Assembly (NCBI GenBank): GCA_010909165.1
Contig: VJWM01000106.1
Span: 992,001-1,056,000 of the forward strand
Reading direction: 5' to 3'
DNA length: 64,000 nt
From: Anthoceros angustus
Taxonomy: Eukaryota > Streptophyta > Anthocerotopsida > Anthocerotales > Anthocerotaceae
The notes below the pieces were generated by a model. That model searched no databases, was not told where the DNA came from, and saw only the letters and a program-made list of their open reading frames with translations. A program made the translations under genes and the position numbers. Positions 9,881 through 18,427 of this stretch are shown piece by piece; the first letter of the stretch is position 1; each line of letters opens with the position of its first letter.

Positions 9881-12800
9881 ATGCCTGTGCGGAGGTTAAT
9901 AGGTATTCCAGGAAGAGCTCCCGCTCGGTTGAATTCGAGGAATCAATTGTTGGCATTCAACCAAGCCGCCGGGTGCAACACCTCTGCAAGAATCCCAGCC
10001 CTTTCAAGCGGGTGTCTGGCTGGAGACGGACTTTCCAGCTGGCCGGGCGATCCTGACCCTCACAGGCCTCCGGGATACGAAAGGGTCGTCACGGCTGAAA
10101 CAGTGAGCAAGCTATGTCATCAAGGCCAGCTCATTGAGGCTGTTGAGTCGTTGGGAGTTCTGGTGCAGACAGACTGTTGTATATCGAGATCTCTGTTTTA
10201 CGTTGTCCTGAAGAGATGTGTTGTAAGTAAGGATCTCGTGGTGGGTCGCCGGGTTCATGCTTTAGCGGTGCAGAATGGATATCAGACGGACACGTTCCTC
10301 TGCAACCACATCTTGAGGATGTATGCTTCCCATGGCAGACTGGGAAACGCGATGGATGTGTTCACCATGGTTACTGAACCGGATGCTTATATGTGGTCTT
10401 CCATAATTTCTGCGCATGTTAAACATGGAGAAGACAAACAGGCCACACAACTGTACAATCGGATGCGCAGGTCGAGTGTGAGGCCGGATGGGCATGTATT
10501 TGTGGCAGCCCTTCAAGCTTGTGCAAGGGGAGCAGACCTGAAAACTGGGCAGCAGGTGCATGCTGATTTGTTGGCCACTGGGGTTGAGCCTGATTTGTTT
10601 GTCTGTAATGTCTTGGTGGACATGTATGCAAAGTGTGGTAGCTTGGAAGACGCTGAGAGAGTGTTTGATGGACTCCGTGTGAAAGATGTTGTGACGTGGA
10701 GTACCATGATAGCTGGGTATTCTCAGCAAGGCATGGGCAAGGAAGCACTTCATCTGTACAGTGTCATGCAAGACGATGGCATGGCTGTGCCCAACCCGGT
10801 GACATTTGTGTGCCTCTTGCAGGCATGTGGAAGTTTGGGGACAGCGGCGTTGGACAAGGGGAGGCAGCTTCATGCACAGATTAAAGAACGAGGACATGAA
10901 GCTGATGCTTTTGTAGCCAACAGTTTGGTGAACATGTATGCCAAGTGTGGCAGCTTAGAGGATGCTCGCGGGGTGTTTGATGAACTTGTTCAAAGAGATG
11001 TGGTAACATGGAATGGCATGATAGCAGGGTATTCCCAGCAGGGCATGGGACAGGAAGCCCTTCATATGTACAGTGTTATGCAAGAAGAAGGCATATCTTT
11101 GCCCAATTCTGTGACATTTGTGTGTCTTCTGCAGGCCTGTGCAAGTTTGGGTACTGTGGCATTGGAGAAGGGGAAGCATCTTCATGCACAGATAAAAGAA
11201 CTAGCACTTCAAGCTGATGTGTTTGTTGCTAGCAGTTTGGTAGATATGTATGCAAAGTGTGGCAGTCTAGAGGATGCTCATGGCGTGTTTGACACCCTTG
11301 ATAACAAAAATGAGGTGACGTGGAGTGCCATGATAGCAGGATATTCCCAGCAAGGCATGGGTCAGGAAGCCCTTCGTCTGCACATTGATATGGAAGAAGA
11401 GGGCATTATTGCAGCCGATTCTGTCACATTTGCATGCCTCCTGCAGGCTTGTGCAAGTGTGGGTACCCCAGCTTTGGAGAAGGGGAAGAAGCTTCATGCA
11501 CAGATTAGAGAACAGGGACATGAGGCTAATAACTCCATAGCCAACAGTTTGGTAAACATGTATGCAAAGTGTGGCAGTCTAGAGGATGCTCAGAGTGTGT
11601 TTGAGAAACTTGGTGAAAAAGATGTGTTTACTTGGACTGCTCTAATTGCAGGATATTCCCAGCAGGGCATGGGGCAGGAAGCCCTCCGTCTTTACAGTGC
11701 TATGCAACAAGACAGCAACATTACTCCTGATTATGTGACATTCGTTTCCCTGCTGCGGGCCTGTGCGAGTGTGGGCACCCCAGCTTTGGAGAAGGGAAAG
11801 CAGCTTCATGCACAAATTAGCCAACGAGGACACCAAGCAGTTGTGGTTATAGCTGACAGTTTGATAGACATGTACACAAAGTGTGGCAGCCTAGGGGATG
11901 CTCAGAGGCTGTTTGACGGACTTGGCCAAAAGGATGTCAAGATATGGAATGCTATGATTGCTGGATACTCCCAGCAGGGCATGGGCCAGGATGCCCTTCA
12001 TCTCTACATTGCTATGCAAGAAGAAGGCATTGCTATACCCAGTCCCATTACATATGTTTACCTCCTGCAGGCGTGTGCAAGTGTGGGCAGCCCAGCTCTG
12101 GAGACGGGGAAGCAGCTGCATTCGCAAATCAGAGCACGTGGACATCAAGATGATTTGATTGTGGCCAACAGTTTGGTGAACATGTACGCAAAGTGTGGCA
12201 GCCTAGAGGATTCGGAGAGAGTGTTTTATGGACTTGGTCAGAAAGATGTTGTGACATGGACTGCGCTAATTGCAGGATATTCCCAGCAGGGCAGGGGCCA
12301 GGAAGCCCTTCGTCTTTACAGTTCCATGCAAGCAGATGGCATGGCTGTACCCGATGCTGTGACATTTGTGTGCCTCTTGCAGGCATGTGCTAGTGTGGGT
12401 GCCCCAGCCTTGGAGAAAGGGAGGCAGCTTCATTTACAAACTAGAGAGCGAGGTCTTCAAGGCAATACATTTGTCGCCAACAGTTTGGTAAACATGTATG
12501 CAAAGTGTGGCAATGTGGAGCATGCCCGGAGAGTCTTTGATGGACTCGGTCAGAAGGATGGGGTGACGTGGAATGCCATGATAGCAGGGTATTCCCAGCA
12601 GGGAATGGGGCACGAAGCCCTTCGTCTCTACAGTGCAATGCAAGAACACAGCATGGCTGGACCTGATTCCATGACATTCGTCTCCCTCCTGCAGGCATGT
12701 GCAAATGTCGCAGCCTTGCATCTAGGACGGAAGCTACATGCACAGATTGAAGAACAAGGGCTTCAGGCTGATGCGTTTATAGCAGGCAGTTTGATAAACA

Positions 12801-13519
12801 TGTATGGGAAGTCCGGGAGCATGGTCGATGCACAGCAAGTGTTCGAGGCATTGCCAGGAAGGGACGTCATTGCCTGGAACGTGCTATTTGCAGGGTACAG
12901 CAGCCAAGGAGACAGTGAAAAGGTCTTTGACTTGGTTCTCCGAATGGCAGAGGACGGAATACAGCCGGATGGCATCACGTTCCTTAGTGTACTCACAGCA
13001 TGCAGTCATGCAGGTCTAGTGGACAAAGGGCAGGAGTACTTCGACTCTATGAGAACACAACACGGCATCACCCCAACTCTGGAACACTACACCTGCATGG
13101 TGGACCTTCTGGGCCGTGCAGGCCGACTGCACCAGGCTCTAGCATTGGTAAGCACAATGCCTACACTACCCAGTTCCTCAATTTGGCACGCTCTCCTGGC
13201 TGCTTGTCGAAAATGGAGCAACGTTGAGGTCGGACACCATGCCTTCGCCGAAGCAATGAAGCTAGACAAGAATGATGCCGCAGCATACACGTTGATGTCA
13301 AACATATACACCAGTGCCCGGATGTGGAAGCAGGCCCAGGAGATGCAGTCCAGGAGAATCCAAATCAGGGCATGGAAGCAGCCCGGCCAGAGCTGGTGGA
13401 CAGACATGGCTGGACTGGTGCACAGTTTTCTGGTTGGAAATGAAAAGCATCCCAAGAGTCGAGCAATGCTGAAACATGTAGCTTCCAGAAGGCAAGTCAC
13501 TGGCACCCATATCTCATGA
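9881..13519 (+). CDS. PLS-class PPR protein 3 (E type, long array)
   Basis: An intronless PPR protein of about 1212 residues, large for the family. The start is the ATG at 9881, which aligns with the start of PPR 2; a transit-like N-terminus (MPVRRLIGIPGRAPARLNSR) follows. The array has the conserved first triplet, six near-identical middle triplets and the conserved last triplet, then E1/E2 motifs (SSIWHALLAACRKWSNVEVG, AYTLMSNIYTSARM), a PG box (QPGQSWWTDM) and GNEKHPKS, the usual bridge into DYW. The frame stops there. Within the middle triplets the scaffold hardly changes, but the RNA-base-specifying residues (position 5 and the last of P motifs) do: S/N, N/N, S/D, T/D, N/S, T/D, N/D. Role (inference): organellar RNA binding, probably editing-site recognition. 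Confidence 0.9.
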   Translation: MPVRRLIGIPGRAPARLNSRNQLLAFNQAAGCNTSARIPALSSGCLAGDGLSSWPGDPDPHRPPGYERVVTAETVSKLCHQGQLIEAVESLGVLVQTDCCISRSLFYVVLKRCVVSKDLVVGRRVHALAVQNGYQTDTFLCNHILRMYASHGRLGNAMDVFTMVTEPDAYMWSSIISAHVKHGEDKQATQLYNRMRRSSVRPDGHVFVAALQACARGADLKTGQQVHADLLATGVEPDLFVCNVLVDMYAKCGSLEDAERVFDGLRVKDVVTWSTMIAGYSQQGMGKEALHLYSVMQDDGMAVPNPVTFVCLLQACGSLGTAALDKGRQLHAQIKERGHEADAFVANSLVNMYAKCGSLEDARGVFDELVQRDVVTWNGMIAGYSQQGMGQEALHMYSVMQEEGISLPNSVTFVCLLQACASLGTVALEKGKHLHAQIKELALQADVFVASSLVDMYAKCGSLEDAHGVFDTLDNKNEVTWSAMIAGYSQQGMGQEALRLHIDMEEEGIIAADSVTFACLLQACASVGTPALEKGKKLHAQIREQGHEANNSIANSLVNMYAKCGSLEDAQSVFEKLGEKDVFTWTALIAGYSQQGMGQEALRLYSAMQQDSNITPDYVTFVSLLRACASVGTPALEKGKQLHAQISQRGHQAVVVIADSLIDMYTKCGSLGDAQRLFDGLGQKDVKIWNAMIAGYSQQGMGQDALHLYIAMQEEGIAIPSPITYVYLLQACASVGSPALETGKQLHSQIRARGHQDDLIVANSLVNMYAKCGSLEDSERVFYGLGQKDVVTWTALIAGYSQQGRGQEALRLYSSMQADGMAVPDAVTFVCLLQACASVGAPALEKGRQLHLQTRERGLQGNTFVANSLVNMYAKCGNVEHARRVFDGLGQKDGVTWNAMIAGYSQQGMGHEALRLYSAMQEHSMAGPDSMTFVSLLQACANVAALHLGRKLHAQIEEQGLQADAFIAGSLINMYGKSGSMVDAQQVFEALPGRDVIAWNVLFAGYSSQGDSEKVFDLVLRMAEDGIQPDGITFLSVLTACSHAGLVDKGQEYFDSMRTQHGITPTLEHYTCMVDLLGRAGRLHQALALVSTMPTLPSSSIWHALLAACRKWSNVEVGHHAFAEAMKLDKNDAAAYTLMSNIYTSARMWKQAQEMQSRRIQIRAWKQPGQSWWTDMAGLVHSFLVGNEKHPKSRAMLKHVASRRQVTGTHIS

Positions 13520-13523
13520 AAGG

Positions 13524-13580
13524 AACGACTATCATTTGCGTGAACAAAGCAACACGCTGGTGACCGCATGTTTTCCCTAA
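13524..13580 (+). pseudogene. DYW-domain relic just downstream of PPR 3
   Basis: Immediately after the PPR 3 stop, another frame reads NDYHLREQSNTLVTACFP. It aligns with the PPR 1 tail QYHLRGLSQKLATTHA, and the DNA shares tatcatttgcgtg. It is the remains of the N-terminal part of a DYW domain, cut off by a frame change, and shows that the ancestral gene ran further. Confidence 0.6.
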
Positions 13581-13919
13581 TAGCAGCCCATTAGTGTGCA
13601 ATCCCATCACCATCCCTCTCTGGTGGCTGGCGACCTCATGGTAATTAAAATGAAGTACATACTACCTCCAGACCTATTCTAGAAAAGAATTTCGACCTAC
13701 ATAGGTCTGTATAGGTAGTAGGCATCGATACTACCTAAACAATTTATTGCAATTTGGTGCAAGTTCAGCACGGTGAGCTCGCAACGAGGGAGTCCTGGGC
13801 GTATTTGATTGTAGACCGTGTTCTATCGACCTTGCCCGTCCCTCGATTGTTGCCCTCCTGGGGTGTGGACGCCCGGAATAACCCTGAAGACGTCGTGCGG
13901 AGCTGTCGGGTGTGGCACT
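13581..13919 (+). other. Intergenic / 5' region of the G-patch gene
   Basis: Holds a direct repeat of the type acctacataggtctgtataggtagtaggc near 13,695 and otherwise no gene. The G-patch frame is open from 13,818, so an upstream start or leader is possible. Confidence 0.4.
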
Positions 13920-14744
13920 ATGTCTCCGGTAGTGGGGCTGCGGAAGCATAGAGATCCTCTGAGCTCCTTTTTTGTAAGGGGTCCCATTGTCAATCAGGGG
14001 CATGCGCAAGCAGCGGAAACAGCAGAGGGCAGGGCTGAGCATCAGGGCGGTCCTCGTGCTGGTGCTTACATTTTGACCGGAAACAATATTGGGTTCCAGG
14101 TGAGACGGGTGTCGCTGATTTCGAGGTGCCGCAGATGGATTGAGACTTTCCTGCAAGGGGCCTTAATCGTGTGGAGAGGTTGTAAGCATGGGATGAATTG
14201 TCTGGTGATGTGCAGCTGCTGAAGAAGTCAGGGTGGAAGGAAGGCTCAGGCCTTGGAGCATCAGAGCAGGTTAGGGTTCTGAGTCATGGAGAATGTTGTT
14301 TTGGTCTGGTTTATGATTTAGAGTTGTTTATATTTCTGAAGAGGCTGAATGGAGTGGTGTTGCTTCTTTGTTGCAGGGAATTGTTGCTCCGGTAGAGCCT
14401 CGAATCAAAACTGGACGGGAGGGTATAGGATCTTCGAAAGATGATACTCACAATATTTATGTAGCTTCTACAAGACCTCCGCCGAACCTCCAGGTGAGTC
14501 TGTCGTTGCCCGGAGTACAACTTTTGAGTGGCCGTGGCTTGTGTCATATTGTAGGGCCTTTGGTTCTTGTTCTGACCTAGAGATGGTTGCTCCTCAGAGC
14601 CTCAAGAAGGAGAAGGAGAAGCAGGAGAAGCGGTCGAAACGGTCGAGGAAGAGAGCAAGAGAAGCTCTAGAAGAGCAGATGCGCATGACAGTGGTACAAC
14701 AAGAAATCGATTTCCGGAGGGAATTCTGGCCTGACAACGTCTGA
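13920..14744 (+). CDS. G-patch domain protein, four exons
   Basis: Predicted exons are 13920-14099, 14216-14269, 14377-14493 and 14583-14744; all introns are GT-AG and phase 0. The spliced protein is about 170 residues. The domain crosses three exons: NNIGFQ | LLKKSGWKEGSGLGASEQ | GIVAPVEPRIKTGREGIG, a textbook G-patch (hhxxxGWxxGxGLGxxxxG). G-patch proteins bind RNA and activate DEAH helicases in splicing or ribosome biogenesis. The last exon is a highly basic coil (KKEKEKQEKRSKRSRKRAREAL) ending in FRREFWPDNV. The last intron has a tandem acceptor (ctagag|ATG); only the second AG keeps the frame. The ATG at 13920 is my choice; the frame is open to 13818. I do not assign a subfamily. No other copy is in the window. 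Confidence 0.7.
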
Positions 14745-15567
14745 TAGGTCAAGGGGTTCCGTTTTGCCTGAAAATCCAGACGGATCTCTATCTGCTGTAA
14801 GCAACTGTTCTAAAACTAGCTGTCCTCTCGATTTGTAGCAATTTTAGCTTGCCGTGTGGCTGACTATGAGATTGTGAAAAGGTGTGGGAGGATTCGCAGG
14901 CTGTCTGTATCTAAGTGAGTCTGTGCTGCTTTAAGACTGAAGAGGAGACCCGTGTCACAGCGGTTGGCGAATGCGGTAGACCCTTGCATGGCTTTTCGTT
15001 TTTTCACCATTCTGGCTGGTTTCACTCCACAATTCACTCTCTGTATGCTAATTTGAGCCCGTTCGTAACCAGGTCTATTCAAGGTTCAAGGGAGGTGACT
15101 GAGGCAAAGCGTAGTGGTGGGTTTGAAGAGAGTGCCAAACGGCTGGCCCCAAGTCCTCCGCAGGTGGAGAAACTATGTATAGGTCTAGTTTGCACGGAAG
15201 GGGGCGGAAATAGTCGCATATGCTCCGGAGGAGAAATTACAGATCGAGTTCCGATGAAGACGGATGGATGGACCTACTTAGCGCATATCCAATGTGACGG
15301 AAATTTTCGCAGACATATTCTCTCCTGCCATCTGGGAAAGACGATGTATAGGATAGGGAAATCAGCACCCTTGCTGAAGATTTCTTCCCCGGGTTTGTTC
15401 TGATATATTTTTAAAATATTAAATTAAAAAATCTGGGAAAGGCACACAGTAGTAACGGTATTGGTGAAATAGAAGTAGAAAAGCGAAAAGTTGAAAAAAG
15501 GTACAAGTGAAATAAGGTAGAAAAGTGAAAAGTTAAAAAAGGTAAAAAGCTAAGTTAGTAGCTGCCC
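14745..15567. other. 3' flank of the G-patch gene, no gene recognised
   Basis: A 162-codon open frame at 14,915-15,403 matches no family I know and has no supporting motif. The stretch after 15,400 is A-rich with repeated gaaaagtgaaaagttaaaaaaggt wording (15,475-15,545). Confidence 0.5.
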
Positions 15568-16030
15568 TGTTAAGAAGATGCATGTGTTGCATGTTTCATG
15601 CAATCTCTTGTTAGAAAGGAATTGCTACAGCCACAAATGAAGAGCTGCCTAGAGAGGACTCTTAGTGATTAGTGGTCTGTAAGAATCCCTAGATTTAGCA
15701 GCTGCCTAGTTAAGGTCAGGCTGCGGGATATATAAGGGCTAGAGCAAGGGCTTTGAGGAACAAATGGGACTCACTCTTTGAGAGAGCGGGCAAGTGTGCG
15801 CTGCAAGCCTTGTGTTGAGAGAGTTGTGGAGAGCTAGCTAGTGAGCTTGTCATGGAATCAAGGGCAGTAGCGAGTTGGGGGTAGATAGCCAGATTCCATC
15901 GTTGTATTCTTGCAATAAAGAGCAACACCTCGAGGAGGTGACCTGCGAGTCGTCAGTGGATGGCGGGCTACTTGGAGCTTAGTGCTGTGTTGTGAGGTTG
16001 AGAGCGTTGAGAATCGTGCAAGTCTCTTGT
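15568..16030 (+). mobile_element. Probable solo LTR fragment
   Basis: A TATA box (tatataag, 15,729-15,736) is followed ~180 bases later by a poly(A) signal (aataaa, 15,914-15,919), the usual U3-R-U5 order of an LTR. A TGTTAAG start at 15,568 is a possible 5' terminus; the 3' terminus and target duplication are not clear. No internal domain follows, so it would be a solo LTR. Confidence 0.4.
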
Positions 16031-16044
16031 GGAGTGAATTGGCG

Positions 16045-16096
16045 GGGGCATCCACATTTTTGGGGCATCCACATTGGGCATCCACATTTTTTTAGG
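16045..16096 (+). repeat. Short tandem repeat of gggcatccacattttt
   Basis: Three imperfect head-to-tail copies of gggcatccacat(ttttt). Confidence 0.75.
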
Positions 16097-16500
16097 GTTG
16101 TGGACAGAGAGAAATAGTCCCGCCACATACGACGAAACTATTTCGGTATGTCATGCATGACCACATCAATCAGGGCTGCGCCCCCCCGGTGTCCCGATGT
16201 CGTCAACCTACCCCATGATGCACGAAAAGATTTCACGATACACAGAAACTTTTATTCTCTCGGGTTTAGGGTTGCGTTTTGGTCATTTGCGTTGCCGCGC
16301 CATTGCGGCACGGGGCTCCATATGTCAGTGGTTGCGTTAGCGCTGCACTCACCGTTTGCAATTGCGTTCGTTTGCAATTGCGTTTGTGCTGCATTCATCG
16401 TCTGTGTTTGCAGCGCGGCTGAGTGCGTTTGCCCTCACGTACAATGCTGCAGTGTTTAGCATTGGCTGCATACAAGGCTGCAACGTTTCTTAGGCAACAG

Positions 16501-16595
16501 GTTTCTTAGGCCTGTTGCCTATGGGGGTGCAATATGTGTCTTGGTTGCAACGTTTCCTAGGCCTGCCCCCTATGGGGGTGTAGTATGTGTCTTGG
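16501..16595 (+). repeat. 44-bp direct repeat
   Basis: Two copies (16,501-16,544 and 16,552-16,595) share the frame gtttc.taggcctg, then cctatgggggtg, then tatgtgtcttgg, separated by 7 bases. The surrounding 16.1-17.07 kb holds no gene I can recognise. Confidence 0.75.
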
Positions 16596-17076
16596 CTACC
16601 TGTTTAACATGTATGTGTGGTGATCAGAATCTTAAAACCCTAAAGAAGAAAACATGTGCATGACACAATCGGAACACCAGGCCTATGATCGTGTCATACA
16701 AAGTTTTTGCCCCGCATACGAACCTACAGAAGCTGATGTGGCACATATTATACGTGTATTTGAAAGATGCCGTGGCATATTTCGGTAGCATACACCCAAA
16801 AAAAAGAAAGTCACAGACACACTCCCGTGTGACCAGATCGGTATTCCACAGACCGGCTTTGGGGTTTTGTCCATTGGTTATGTTTTTTCATTGGGTTTTT
16901 GTTTTCTTACTTTTTATTACTATTTTATTTTATGTTTGGATAAACATTTAATTAAAATATTTAAAATAATATAAATATTTTACATAATATGTAAAATAAA
17001 ATCTTCTATCAAAAGTAATCGTGGTCTAAATTACTCTCATACGTGAATTATGCACACCGTTAAACTTAATGAAAAA

Positions 17077-17494
17077 GCTTGGCCCTCGGGTTAAAGCATC
17101 TACCCATTTGCAGTTTGGTAGTAGTCATGGACGACCGCGGGTCCGCGCCCCGTTTCATCGTCGAATGTGCGGTCCCCCGTCAAGTCCGCGCCGTTAGAAA
17201 TGACGCTGGTCCATCCGTATGTGACTCGGAAGTCGGGTGACGGGAGGGAGTCATCCCGGGGCGGGGACCCCAGTGGCACTACCGGAGAGGCTTTTTCTTT
17301 TTGCAAGGCTTTTTTCTTTTTATAGTACTTACCTACCACCGTAGATAGGTGCTGTAAGGTGCTGAAGAGGTACTATAAGTGACTTTAGATATTCTTTCTT
17401 TACTGTAACCCTTGAGGTCTCTCTTTCATGTTCTTTAGTGGTAGTGGGTTCACCCCATTTTCTCTTTCCTTAATAAAATCTATCTATGAAAAAA
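17077..17494 (+). mobile_element. tRNA-derived SINE-like element
   Basis: The 5' head has a Pol III A-box-like stretch (TGGCCCTCGGGTTAAAGC, from ~17,080) and ~50 bases later a B-box-like GGTCCGCGCCC (9 of 11 match to GGTTCGANNCC). The body ends in a poly(A)-like tail after aataaaatctatctatg. The sequence aatgaaaaa flanks both ends (17,068-17,076 and 17,495-17,503), a plausible target duplication, though the A-rich tail weakens that point. A true tRNA gene is unlikely because acceptor and anticodon stems do not form. Confidence 0.5.
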
Positions 17495-18427
17495 AATGAA
17501 AAAAATGTTGGTACGTACCTGGCTGGGCCTTATGCCCCCTACTTATTACCCATGTAGCGGGGTGGCTTGCCCGACACTGACCTATGTAATTAAAGGATAA
17601 TAAGCGTGTTAAAAGGTGGGATGCCCAATTCTTGCCGTGGCGGTGGTTTGCCTTGTGGGAGTTGGAAGCCCCTTGGCGAAAGCGACATCGGCGAGCGTGA
17701 AATGGCGGTAGAAACAAGACTGTGGCTGGGCCAGAGTGACAAGTTCACGGGGGCGGAAACACGATTCCACGACCCACAGCGCAATTTCCTTTCGCTGGCC
17801 GGTCACTTGTGGGGGTGCCCCTTCTTGACAGCCCTGCCTGGGCTGGCCTGGCGTGTCGGGGCCTGGCCTGGCGTGTCGGGGCCTGGCCTGGCGTGATGCT
17901 GGGCTGCCTTCAGTCACGAAGGCGGGGAGGGGAAGCCGCGGCCCTCCGCCTGCTGCGCCGAGCCGGCTGGCGATGCCCGCCTTCGCTGCACCGTGGGCCT
18001 GCCGCGGACTGCAGTTTTGGCGCCAATCCCCGATCTTCTTGGCCGTCGTTTCCCGGCAGGAGAATCGCTTGCCGGTGAGCAGCTTTGCGCAATTCCGGAA
18101 TTCCTGTGGCTGGAGCTGGAGGCTCTCGTACGGATGCTACTCTAGGGGGGAAGATTCTGACGGTGAGGAATAAGGATCCGTGGTTGCCAAGGTTTGGCGG
18201 ATTTGAGGCTTTGGAAGGGTAGGGAGCTGGGGGCGGCGGAAGGGGAAGGTTTGTGTTGAGTGGGAAGTTTCTATTTGCAGGTGTGAATTGCTCCGAGATC
18301 GGCAAGATTGCTTCGGCTATGTATGTCTGAGCGGATTACAAGAGACTAGTAGTCGGGAAGACTGCTGCTCGGGCCGGTGTGGTTGGATTTGTTTTGCGCG
18401 AGTGTGTATAGTTGGATTTGAGGCTTT
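17495..18427 (+). promoter_or_regulatory. Upstream / 5' leader region of the GT92 gene
   Basis: GC-rich and gene-free. It contains an approximately 20-bp tandem repeat (17,840-17,897). The stretch after ~17,930 probably contains the promoter and leader of the GT92 gene; no TATA box stands out. Confidence 0.4.
17840..17897 (+). repeat. ~20-bp GC-rich tandem repeat, three copies
   Basis: Three head-to-tail copies of ggggcctggcctggcgtgtc; the first is 2 bases short. Confidence 0.8.

Noticed and set aside
3937-13510. Many minus-strand frames of 60-210 codons opposite the PPR genes
   Set aside because: They repeat with the PPR triplet period and match no family; they are mirror frames of the repeats.
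14915-15403. 162-codon frame after the G-patch gene
   Set aside because: No domain, no codon or splice support, mixed composition.
17077-17150. A functional tRNA gene
   Set aside because: A- and B-box-like words are present but the acceptor and anticodon stems do not pair; it fits a SINE head better.
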